Shown: positions 41,739-50,923 of the stretch, one piece after another | How positions within the stretch are numbered: the stretch's first letter is position 1 | How the letters are laid out: every line of letters begins with the position of its first letter | Assembly: GCA_021736135.1 (NCBI GenBank) | Contig: JAIPGO010000005.1 | Span: 1-64,000 of the forward strand | DNA: 64,000 nucleotides | DNA from: Candidatus Cloacimonadota bacterium | GTDB lineage: Bacteria > Cloacimonadota > Cloacimonadia > Cloacimonadales > TCS61 | Direction: 5' to 3' | Program-made: the position numbers and the translations under genes | Notes under the pieces: model-generated | What the model saw: only the letters and a program-made list of their open reading frames with translations | What the model was told of the DNA's origin: nothing | The model's database searches: none

Positions 41739-41894
41739 GAGTCTGGCACATCAGGGGATTGGATTTAGGATATTTTGGAAACACCGGCTTTAGAGCGGGT
41801 ATAATGGCAGCCTAAGAGTCAGAGAAGTATTATGTATGTGATTTAGAAAAAAATCCTGCTCAGGAGGCAGAAATGGGGCTGAGATTATGAATCA

Positions 41895-41928
41895 GCAGCC
41901 GGGATGTCCTATGCAAAATCCCGGCTGC
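41895..41928. terminator. Palindrome/terminator-like hairpin downstream of the phosphohexomutase gene
   Basis: gcagccggga...tcccggctgc 10-bp perfect inverted repeat; no clear U tract. Confidence 0.45.
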
Positions 41929-41940
41929 GAAAAAAGCTGC

Positions 41941-43296
41941 TTATGTTATCCCTTTTAGCAACCTGGTAATGGTTTCGGCGCAAAGTTCGGAGCTACGGGT
42001 AGCGGAATCACTTTCCACATAGACGCGGACTATGGGTTCGGTACCGCTTTTACGGATGTGAATCCAGTATTTATCGCCGAGGATCTTAATGCCGTCTGTG
42101 CGGTCGACTTTATTGACCAGGGCGATTTTTTCTGCATTATCCATGACGCTGTCGAGTTTCTCGGGAACGACCTTGATCTTGTCTTTTTTGAAGTAATAGC
42201 GGGGGATTACTTCAGCGAGAGTGCTGATGCTTTTCCCGCTTTGAGCCATATAGGCTAGTATGAGAGCGATTCCGGCAGGTGCATCGCGCGTATAGTGCAC
42301 CTCGGGACAGATGATGCCGCCATTTCCTTCTCCTCCGACGGGGCTTTGCAGTTCCAGCATTTTTTTGCCGACGTTGATCTCGCCAATGCGAGTGCGAATG
42401 ACACTGCAGCCGTAACGTGCGGCGATATCTTCCGAAGCCATTGATGAGGAAAGATTGGTGACCACTGTTCCCGGTTTACGGGAAAGAATAAAATCTTCTG
42501 CCAGCAGCAGCGAAAATTCTTCACTGAGACAAGCTCCGTTTTCATCTACAATGCTGAGTCTATCGACATCGGGATCAGTGGCAAAACCTATATCTGCTTT
42601 TGATTTTCTTACGGCAGCACATAACTGGGTAAGATTTTCATTCAGAGGTTCAGGCGGATGGGCAAAAATACCTGTAGGCTCGGAATTAAGTTCAATCACT
42701 TCGCAGCCGAGTTGACGCAGCAGCAGTGGTGAGATGAGACCTCCGGCGCCATTGACGGAATCAATAACCACCTTGAATTTTGCTTTTCTGATCTTTTCCA
42801 GATCAAGATAGGGAATGTTTAAAATAGCCTCAATATGTATTGCCGTGGCATTATCAAAAGTACTTAGAGTACCCATCCCGTCATATCGTAGCCAGCCGGG
42901 AAGCGTATCCAGGCTGTTAAGGAAATTATCGGCTTTTTCAGGGAAGAGGAACATACCGTTTTCGCCAACGAATTTCATTGCATTCCATTCTTCCGGATTA
43001 TGCGAAGCAGTGACAGAAATACCGCCGGCGGCATCAGCATCTTTTTCCACCACCAGCAGCACGGCAGGAGTGGAAACGATGCCCAGGTCAACAACGTCAC
43101 AGCCTACACTCAATAATCCGGCAACCACGGCATGGAACATGGCGATGCCGGTAGTGCGTGAATCTCTGCCCACGATGATTTTCCCTCGCCGGGAATAAAT
43201 ACCGAAATGGGCCGCGTACCTGAGAGCAAGATCAGGAGTGAGAGTATCACCATAGATACCTCGGACTCCCGAAACTGAAACCATTAGTTTACTCAT
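41941..43296 (-). CDS. Phosphoglucosamine mutase/phosphomannomutase family
   Basis: GVRGIYGDTLTP, VGRDSRTTG, SVTASHNPEEWNAMKF, ATDPDVDRLSI, IRKSGTEPIVRVYVE. Confidence 0.9.
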   Translation of the reverse strand: MSKLMVSVSGVRGIYGDTLTPDLALRYAAHFGIYSRRGKIIVGRDSRTTGIAMFHAVVAGLLSVGCDVVDLGIVSTPAVLLVVEKDADAAGGISVTASHNPEEWNAMKFVGENGMFLFPEKADNFLNSLDTLPGWLRYDGMGTLSTFDNATAIHIEAILNIPYLDLEKIRKAKFKVVIDSVNGAGGLISPLLLRQLGCEVIELNSEPTGIFAHPPEPLNENLTQLCAAVRKSKADIGFATDPDVDRLSIVDENGACLSEEFSLLLAEDFILSRKPGTVVTNLSSSMASEDIAARYGCSVIRTRIGEINVGKKMLELQSPVGGEGNGGIICPEVHYTRDAPAGIALILAYMAQSGKSISTLAEVIPRYYFKKDKIKVVPEKLDSVMDNAEKIALVNKVDRTDGIKILGDKYWIHIRKSGTEPIVRVYVESDSATRSSELCAETITRLLKGIT

Positions 43297-43316
43297 AAAA
43301 TTATCCTCCCTAATAT

Positions 43317-46300
43317 TCAGGAAATGTTTATACTGAGAAAAATCCCGTCTTTGACACTATAATTGTGCTTTTTAACGAAGGGAATGTTCTTAATTATCTT
43401 TTTATAATTATCTAACTGCCATTGATCTGTGATCCTGCCGGTCTTATAATCCAGAATGACAATTTCCCGACGGGTATGACTGACGAGCAGGCGGTCTATA
43501 CGGAATTCCTCTTTTTTATCATTAAAAATGGCAAATTCCCGATACACAACATCCCAGTACTTTTCAGCGAAATATGCGGCATTATCATGCAGAAAAGCCT
43601 GTAACTGCGCAGCAACTGACCTGATACGGTCGGCAGGTATCAGATTGCCGTAGTAATTGAGCGTTGCCTGGAGTGCCAGTTCACGCTGGCGGGGTTCATC
43701 GAACTCGATTTGTTCGAGATAATAATGCGCCAGATTACCCAGCAGGCGGGCATGAGTTTCCGCTTTGAGAATTTCCGGCTGCAGACATTTCTCCCAGTTG
43801 TCTCGGGGCAGAAGAGTATCAGCTGGAGGGGCTTCAAACCAGCGGGAAACATCGGTAGCGGAATCCAGAACCATAACCTTGATCTCCAGTTTTTCCTGAT
43901 ATTTTTCCAGTCTTCCATATTCGATAAGCAGGTCATTGCCATTTATCACGGATTCCTTCTCAAATTCGGAAAGCAGGCTGTGGATCATCAGTTTATTGGT
44001 TTTCAGGTCATCGCTATCCACTTCTTTCAAATAGCCTTCTATGCCATTCTTATTGCCGTAAGTAAATAAACCCAGCAGGTTTCTTTTGGCTCGCGTCAAC
44101 GCCACATACCAGATATTAACAGCTTCAATAGTTTCCTTTTTCTGCTGGCGCAATGCCAGAGAAGCACGGGAAGTGGCTTCAATCAGCGAAGTGAAATAAT
44201 AGGAAAAGAAGCAATCCGTGAGGTTTGCATAATGTTCATCAAAGTCGGGATATATGGTTAATTCCTGAGCCCCCCCCCTGCCGGAAGAGCTTTTCAGCAT
44301 CAGAATAACGGTATCGAATTCCAGTCCTTTCGACTTGTGGATAGACATGATCTTCAGAGCATCCTGCTGCTGAATGCCTGCCTGGAGCAATTCTTCGGAA
44401 CTTTCCTTTTCTTCCAGAAAGCGCAGCAGACCGGAAAGATCATGCGGAAAATCAAGCTGCAGCAGGAATTGACGGGCGATAACATCGAGGATTTTTTGCA
44501 GATTGACCAGATCGGTTTCCTGAGCAAATGTTTTACAGAAATTCAATTTACGCAAGGCTGTTTTTGCCAGTTCCAGGGGCTGCAGCCGCAACTGATGCAA
44601 TTCTGTTAAAATCCTGACTATCGGATATGCCCTGAATTCATTATAAAGCTTCAGGTAAAAGCTGGTTTTTTCTTTCCGGGAAGTTTTCCAGAGAACGAGG
44701 ATCTCCTTAAGGGTTCGGGAATCACAGAGCAGCAGATCGCTGCGCAGAAATTGAACCAGACTGTAGAAATCCAGGTTATTGAACCAGCGCAAAAGAAAGA
44801 GCAGCGGTTTCACGGCACGATGCTGCAGCAGTGAATTTCCCGCTTCATCAATATAACCGATACCCCTTTCCCGCAATACTGAGCAGATGGCATTTATCTC
44901 TTTGCGGGTGCGGGTGAGGATGGCTGTATTGCGGGGATCTATCTGCCCGGTTTCCAGTGCCGGCAAATAAGTATTATCAATAAAACCCGCTACTGCATTT
45001 TCGAAATCATCATTCCCGTCTTCCCTGGAAAGGCAGGTAATCTGAAAACGGCAGTAACCAGCAGTTTTACTGTTAGTGGCAACTTCTTCATATTTCCAGT
45101 CCAGACCTGCTTTATTTGTGAGAGCCGTAAAAGCGGTATTACCAAAAAGGCGGTTGACGAATTGAATAATTGCCAGACTGTTGCGGTATGATGTTGTAAG
45201 TGATTCGGATGCAAATTGACCGGGGAACATTAACTCCATATTATTCAGCAGATCACGTTCACCGGAACGCCAGGCGTAAATTGCCTGCTTTTCATCCCCG
45301 ACAATGATGACGCTGCCGATTTCGCTGACACCGCTGCCGGAAATGATCTCGCTGATCAGCGGGGAGAAGATGTTCCATTGCAAAATGCTGGTATCCTGAA
45401 ATTCATCAATGAGAATGAACCTAATGCGGTAGGCAAGCTGTTCATAAAAAATATTTAATACTTCATAATTATCTATCAGTGAGATTTCCGGATCATAGAG
45501 ATATTTCCAGGTATAAGTTGCCAGATCGGAATAGGTGAACACCTTTTCCCTGAATTTAAGTTCATCATATTTTGCAAAGACCAGTTGTGCGATTTGGAGA
45601 ATGACAGCCTGTTCCGGAACCGCCAGCAGGTAATAAAGATACAGCTTCCAGCTCTGCAGCAGGTCTTCCTGCAATTCAGTGAGTAGCAATTTGGCATCCA
45701 GCATTTTATTGCCTTTAAGAAGATAAGTGCCATTCCAGATATTCCCTTTAGCCATAGCCAGGCTGCGGTTTTTTTCCAGAAAATCCTCATCTGCAAGGAG
45801 TTGTTGCAGCAGCAGGGAAATATCATCCGGCGCTGGTTGCTCCGTAATAACCAATTTGCTGATCACATTAAGCCAGTCTTTGGGAAATATCTTGTTAAGT
45901 GGGAAACCGCTGTAATGCTGAGCCAGGAGCTCCGAAAAAGTATGGCAGAATTCCCCGGCAGCCGCCTGCAAAACCTGCAGAGCTATTTTGCCTGCTGCTG
46001 AAGAATCACCTTCTTTTATCCCGGCACGCCAGTAGAATTCAAAGAGCCAGCGTTCATCCAGAATTTTTTTGATGAAGTCATCATAAGAAGAGATATTGCG
46101 GCTGTGGGTGGTATAAAAAATTTTCTGCAGCCAGTGGAAATTAGCATCCGTCAGCAGTTCTTCATAGAGCTGCGGTAATATCTTTTCGTTATATAGAGGA
46201 TCAATGTCATATTCGGCAATATTGTGATAAGGCGCAATGAGTGACTTGAAAATCTGATTTATAAAGGAATCAAGTGTGCTGATATTGAGTTTTGCTTTAT

Positions 46301-46607
46301 TCGTAATGATCTGACGATATACTTTTTGTAAAAATTCCTCTGCCGCCTTGTCCATGACAAGATCAGGATAGAATTTCTGCAGACTGCTGATAAGTTCTGC
46401 AGCAGCAGCATCTTTTTCGACGATCTGCCGCAGAAATGAGATGATGCGCTGCCGGATCTCGCTGGTTGCCTTGCGGGTAAAGGTTATCACCACTATTTCT
46501 TCAAAACTGAGTGTTTCACGGTATTTAAGCAGCAATCCGATGAATTCGAGAGAGAGACGGTAAGTTTTTCCCGTTCCCGCGCTGGCGCGAATGATACGTG
46601 GTTTCAT
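43317..46607 (-). CDS. UvrD/Rep-type helicase-nuclease, AddA-like
   Basis: IRASAGTGKTYRLSLEF, ILIDEFQDTSILQWNIF, MSIHKSKGLEFDTVIL, C-terminal IDRLL..VILDYKTG nuclease motif. Confidence 0.85.
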   Translation of the reverse strand: MKPRIIRASAGTGKTYRLSLEFIGLLLKYRETLSFEEIVVITFTRKATSEIRQRIISFLRQIVEKDAAAAELISSLQKFYPDLVMDKAAEEFLQKVYRQIITNKAKLNISTLDSFINQIFKSLIAPYHNIAEYDIDPLYNEKILPQLYEELLTDANFHWLQKIFYTTHSRNISSYDDFIKKILDERWLFEFYWRAGIKEGDSSAAGKIALQVLQAAAGEFCHTFSELLAQHYSGFPLNKIFPKDWLNVISKLVITEQPAPDDISLLLQQLLADEDFLEKNRSLAMAKGNIWNGTYLLKGNKMLDAKLLLTELQEDLLQSWKLYLYYLLAVPEQAVILQIAQLVFAKYDELKFREKVFTYSDLATYTWKYLYDPEISLIDNYEVLNIFYEQLAYRIRFILIDEFQDTSILQWNIFSPLISEIISGSGVSEIGSVIIVGDEKQAIYAWRSGERDLLNNMELMFPGQFASESLTTSYRNSLAIIQFVNRLFGNTAFTALTNKAGLDWKYEEVATNSKTAGYCRFQITCLSREDGNDDFENAVAGFIDNTYLPALETGQIDPRNTAILTRTRKEINAICSVLRERGIGYIDEAGNSLLQHRAVKPLLFLLRWFNNLDFYSLVQFLRSDLLLCDSRTLKEILVLWKTSRKEKTSFYLKLYNEFRAYPIVRILTELHQLRLQPLELAKTALRKLNFCKTFAQETDLVNLQKILDVIARQFLLQLDFPHDLSGLLRFLEEKESSEELLQAGIQQQDALKIMSIHKSKGLEFDTVILMLKSSSGRGGAQELTIYPDFDEHYANLTDCFFSYYFTSLIEATSRASLALRQQKKETIEAVNIWYVALTRAKRNLLGLFTYGNKNGIEGYLKEVDSDDLKTNKLMIHSLLSEFEKESVINGNDLLIEYGRLEKYQEKLEIKVMVLDSATDVSRWFEAPPADTLLPRDNWEKCLQPEILKAETHARLLGNLAHYYLEQIEFDEPRQRELALQATLNYYGNLIPADRIRSVAAQLQAFLHDNAAYFAEKYWDVVYREFAIFNDKKEEFRIDRLLVSHTRREIVILDYKTGRITDQWQLDNYKKIIKNIPFVKKHNYSVKDGIFLSINIS

Positions 46608-49390
46608 TAGTTGTTTCTCCTTTGCTTGACCAGCGAACGGCGGGTGAGTTCATCATCTTCATAAAGAGCTGCTCTCTCCCCCAGGGTATAGCCGTTTTTA
46701 AAGATTTCCGTCAAGGCGGACTGCAGGCTGGCTTCCAATTCCTGGTAAGTAATATTTATACGGGAAAAATCCTGCAACTGCTGATCTGTAACGAAAAATA
46801 TCCATTTCCCGGTTTCCTGAGCCAGATCGTAATACAGCCTGTGATACATATACAACTGGGCGGCATATTGTCTGCTTAAAGATTTATTGAATTTTCCGGT
46901 TTTGTAATCATAGATATGTTTCCTGCCTGAAGGCAAAACTTCAATCCTGAGATCAGCCCGTCCCCGGAGTTCTAAAGAAACGCTATCAAGATCAAATAAA
47001 GCGATGTTTTCGTTCTGATTTTTAGCTTCAGGCAAAATGCGGATTTCCTGATCAGTGAAGCTGATCTCACATTCCGCGATAAATTTTTTCAGGGAATCCT
47101 CGATAAAGCCCCTGATGATCTTCTGGAAATACAGTTCAGAGTGATTATGCGGTTTCTGCAGAAGCAGTTCCGGATTTCTCATCAGGTAGCTGTCCAGAGC
47201 AAGCTCGGTAAAATTATTCTGTGTAAGGTTGAAATCTTGATGTATTTTTCCACCCTGATATTCGTCCATAATCCGTTCCCAGATAAGTGCAAATACCTCA
47301 TGAACCAGCAGTCCGAGCTGCAGGGGGGAATAATCCAGCACCAGGCTGGTTTCCCGTTTCTGCAGGTTTAGCATATTCTGGAAATAATAATTGAAAGGCT
47401 GTTCGATCAGGGTCATAACGCTACTGGGAGAAATTATCATGCGGCTGTCTTTAAGGTCTGTTGCCGCAGTAAAAGGCAGTTGATAAAAATCTGATGGAAT
47501 TTCAGGATCCTTCAGATCCGGTGATGCTGCCTGCAGCCAGTTTCGGCAGTGTCCCTGCAGCAGATAGCTGACGGGATTTTCATTTTCCGAAAAAATCCGA
47601 GGATATTGCAGGTGCAGTTCTTCCACAAAGGAACTGATCTCCGTAGCATCTTCTTCTCTCTGGCGGGAAAGGAAGGTCACTTTCTTTGCCTGCGCAACCA
47701 GCCGGAAGAAATAGTATTTTTCGCGCAGCACAATATCGGCATAAGTCTTTAAACCGAGTTCGCGGCGCTGGATTTCCGTCAGCAGAAAGGGCGTCTGCCG
47801 CACAGGAGGAATATTCCCTTCAATTGTATCGACGATGATGATATTTTCATAAGCAAGATTACGGGTATTATGAAGCGCAGTTATATTCAGGTAATTTTCC
47901 TGAGTTTTTTCTTTGTAAAAATGACAGCTTTTGGCTTTGGCGTAATCCAGAAACAGGTGCAGCAGATTTTTACTTAAAGTAAAACCTTCCGGAGCGGAAC
48001 TTCCTAAAATCTCCTGCCAATCATCGATCACGTTTATTTCTGCCAAAATCCAGAAATCTTCCAGTAAGCGGTAAAATACTTCTGCTACATCAGAACAGCG
48101 GCATTCGGCGGTAGTCATCAATTGCCTGATGCTTATACTGTTTTCTGCCTGCAGCACTCTCTGGAATCCCTGAAAATCTGCAATGCCGCTAAATTTCTGC
48201 AAATATGCAAACAGCTTAGTAAACAGGGCTTTCACAGCAGGTACCGGTTTTATTGCTGTCAGCTCCAGAGAAAGATCAAGATATTTATAACTTTGATCTG
48301 CCAGTTCATAGAGCCAGGCAAGAACGGCTTCCCAGACGGCCTGTTCTTCTTCAGGTGGAGCAGCACGGAATAGAGATACAAAACGATCATCACTGCACAC
48401 GGCAAGCAGGCTGTTGAGAGAAATCAAATGGCGGCCGTCAACCATAATAATCTCCGCCAGCAGAATATGCAGCGCCTGATAAAAACTGTAAATGGATGTG
48501 GCACTGAACTGTATGGAGAAAGCAGACCCGGTCGAAGACTGAACGCCATAAGCCTGCAGGTGATCCTGCAGCAGCCCCAGATCTATCACCGCATCCCGTG
48601 TTGGATCATATTGCCCGGAAAATAAATGATACTTTAACGAAAACTCATCACTGAAAACTATATTATTGAACTCCTCCGTAAGCTTCTGCTGCAGATGTGC
48701 AGCACTGAATTCCGGTTTACAGCTCAGTTCCTTTTCATCAAAGATTTCCGCAGGCAATTGGAGATAGATCACTGTTTGCTCTGGAGGCAGCAGCTTTTTT
48801 TCCAGGCGCGTGAAATAGAACTGGTTTACTACTATAACCCGGACGAATCTGCTTAACCAGTCGCTACCGGCTCGAGAGTCAGGATTACGAAATATAAGGT
48901 CGGAAAAACCCCGGGAATTTATGTATGCATGATATGTGTCTTTGATATCAAGTAACTGCTGAAAAGTCTCTGCCTGCCATTGCAAAGACATTTCCCGCTT
49001 CTGTAAAACTGAAGTAACCTGGGGCACAGTCACCAGTTCTTCAGCCATTTCTTCAAAAAAAGTGAAAAATTTACGAGCCAGGCTCAGTGATTGAAAATAA
49101 TTCGTGATATGGAAATATTTCTTCTGCTCTGCCGTAAGCGACGCATAAAAGGCAAGTGTCCGTTTTTCTTCTTTCAGAAATGGCGTGGCAGACTGCAAAA
49201 GTTTCAGTTTGAATTCTTCCATGGTGAGAAATTCCACTTTTTGCAAGCTGGTTTCCTGCTGGAAAGCATACCGCAATTCACTCAAACTGCTGTAATTGGG
49301 ACAGATAAAGAGATTGTTTCCCGTTGCATTCTCGCGAGAGACAAATTCTGAAATATTCTGGTCAAATCCCAGGTAGCGATATTTGATCAT
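46607..49390 (-). CDS. PD-(D/E)XK nuclease family protein, AddB-like
   Basis: Overlaps addA-like gene; GRADLRIEVLPSGRKHIYDYKTGKFNK; AYENIIIVDTIEGNIPPVRQTPFLL. Confidence 0.78.
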   Translation of the reverse strand: MIKYRYLGFDQNISEFVSRENATGNNLFICPNYSSLSELRYAFQQETSLQKVEFLTMEEFKLKLLQSATPFLKEEKRTLAFYASLTAEQKKYFHITNYFQSLSLARKFFTFFEEMAEELVTVPQVTSVLQKREMSLQWQAETFQQLLDIKDTYHAYINSRGFSDLIFRNPDSRAGSDWLSRFVRVIVVNQFYFTRLEKKLLPPEQTVIYLQLPAEIFDEKELSCKPEFSAAHLQQKLTEEFNNIVFSDEFSLKYHLFSGQYDPTRDAVIDLGLLQDHLQAYGVQSSTGSAFSIQFSATSIYSFYQALHILLAEIIMVDGRHLISLNSLLAVCSDDRFVSLFRAAPPEEEQAVWEAVLAWLYELADQSYKYLDLSLELTAIKPVPAVKALFTKLFAYLQKFSGIADFQGFQRVLQAENSISIRQLMTTAECRCSDVAEVFYRLLEDFWILAEINVIDDWQEILGSSAPEGFTLSKNLLHLFLDYAKAKSCHFYKEKTQENYLNITALHNTRNLAYENIIIVDTIEGNIPPVRQTPFLLTEIQRRELGLKTYADIVLREKYYFFRLVAQAKKVTFLSRQREEDATEISSFVEELHLQYPRIFSENENPVSYLLQGHCRNWLQAASPDLKDPEIPSDFYQLPFTAATDLKDSRMIISPSSVMTLIEQPFNYYFQNMLNLQKRETSLVLDYSPLQLGLLVHEVFALIWERIMDEYQGGKIHQDFNLTQNNFTELALDSYLMRNPELLLQKPHNHSELYFQKIIRGFIEDSLKKFIAECEISFTDQEIRILPEAKNQNENIALFDLDSVSLELRGRADLRIEVLPSGRKHIYDYKTGKFNKSLSRQYAAQLYMYHRLYYDLAQETGKWIFFVTDQQLQDFSRINITYQELEASLQSALTEIFKNGYTLGERAALYEDDELTRRSLVKQRRNN

Positions 49391-49406
49391 TTACATCCTC
49401 CTCACA

Positions 49407-50522
49407 TCAAAATATCTTATCGTTATTACTAATTTTAATATATTGACTATCTTCATAAAACGGCATAGTCATTTGTTTTGAGATCTTAACATCTTTCCAG
49501 ACCAGACTTGAAAGCCCAATACCGACGAGTCGTACAGAACGCTGCCGATCATAAAATTCCTCCAGAAGACACTTAGCCTGACTGCTGATGATATTATTTT
49601 CATCAAATGCACGTTTGGCAGAACAGCTCCGCTGCACTATTTCAAAATTTGAATATTTTAGCTTAACGGTCAATGTCAGAGCTTTGAAGCCTTTTTCATT
49701 CATTTTTTGAGCCAGTTTTTCAGCAATTGTACTCAAGTATTCCTTTAAGGTTTCCAGATCGTCAATGTCATCTGAGAATGTGCGCTCCATGCTGATTGAT
49801 TTTCTGATACGCGATGTAACCACCTGCCTTTCATCAATACCGCGTACGATATTATAATAATACTGTCCCGCTTTACCAAAACGTTTAAGAAGCGGCTGCA
49901 GCTCCCAGCTTCGCAGATCGGCACCATTATTAATTCCGAGCTGTTTCATCTTTTCCTCGGTAGCTTTGCCTATTCCATGAAATTTTCCGATGGGCAATTT
50001 GCTTAAAATATCAAGCGCTTTTTGCGGTGGTATTACTACCAGTCCGTCCGGTTTCTCCAGATCTGAGGCGATCTTGGCCAGAAATTTGCAGTAAGATACA
50101 CCAGCCGATGCCGTTAATTGCGTTTCCGCCTTGATCTTTTGCCGTATTTCAGCTGCCAGACGCGTGGCAGAAGGATTATTCTTTTTGTTAACGGTTACGT
50201 CTAAATATGCCTCATCAATGGATACAGGTTCCACCAGATCAGTATATTCCAGAAAAATCCTTCTGATAATGGCAGATGCTTCTCTATATGCCTCATAATT
50301 TCCCCGTACGAAAATTAAATGCGGACAGAGTTTGACCGCCAGGCTGGAAGCCATGGCAGAATGCACGCCATATTTTCGCGCCTCATAAGAACAGGTAGCA
50401 ACCACACCCCTACTGCCAGGCAAACCGCCCACGGCAATTGCCTTGCCTCGATACTCCGGATGATCACGCTGCTCTACCGCCGCAAAAAAGGCATCCATAT
50501 CTATATGGATGATCTTACGCAT
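49407..50522 (-). CDS. dinB: DNA polymerase IV
   Basis: IHIDMDAFFAAVEQRDHPEYRGKAIAVGG, SIDEAYLDVT, GVSYCKFLAKIASDLEKPDG. Confidence 0.92.
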   Translation of the reverse strand: MRKIIHIDMDAFFAAVEQRDHPEYRGKAIAVGGLPGSRGVVATCSYEARKYGVHSAMASSLAVKLCPHLIFVRGNYEAYREASAIIRRIFLEYTDLVEPVSIDEAYLDVTVNKKNNPSATRLAAEIRQKIKAETQLTASAGVSYCKFLAKIASDLEKPDGLVVIPPQKALDILSKLPIGKFHGIGKATEEKMKQLGINNGADLRSWELQPLLKRFGKAGQYYYNIVRGIDERQVVTSRIRKSISMERTFSDDIDDLETLKEYLSTIAEKLAQKMNEKGFKALTLTVKLKYSNFEIVQRSCSAKRAFDENNIISSQAKCLLEEFYDRQRSVRLVGIGLSSLVWKDVKISKQMTMPFYEDSQYIKISNNDKIF

Positions 50523-50527
50523 AGGCG

Positions 50528-50812
50528 TTATTTCTTTTTCCTGCTCCAGAGAGTGCCACCGGTTAATACTCCTGCTCCCAAGAGAAAACCAAAATTATAC
50601 AAGAACCCGTTATTATGTACTTCATAAACTGTTATCCTGTCTGTGAATATTGAGAATATAAGTGTTACGATACTGATCAATCCATGCCAGAATCCCATGA
50701 TAAAACCGGATTCTTTGCCTTTATTGTCATCAGTACCTTTCATCGGATTAGGTCCTGCAGTACAGGCAGCCAGTAATAAGCTGGTTAATAATAAAATTAT
50801 TACATATCTCAT
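50528..50812 (-). CDS. Small hypothetical lipoprotein
   Basis: Lipobox LLLAAC, HNNGFLYNFGFLLGAGVLTGGT. Confidence 0.65.
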   Translation of the reverse strand: MRYVIILLLTSLLLAACTAGPNPMKGTDDNKGKESGFIMGFWHGLISIVTLIFSIFTDRITVYEVHNNGFLYNFGFLLGAGVLTGGTLWSRKKK

Positions 50813-50863
50813 ATATTACCTCCTGATACATTTCTGAAATATCTTATGTTAGCAGTCAATTAC

Positions 50864-50900
50864 AAAAAATGCCTGCCTGATTGAACAGGCAGGCATTTTT
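50864..50900 (-). terminator. Rho-independent terminator
   Basis: aaaaaatgcctgcctg-attgaa-caggcaggcattttt. Confidence 0.85.
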
Positions 50901-50923
50901 ATTATTTTTCCCCCGGATATGTG

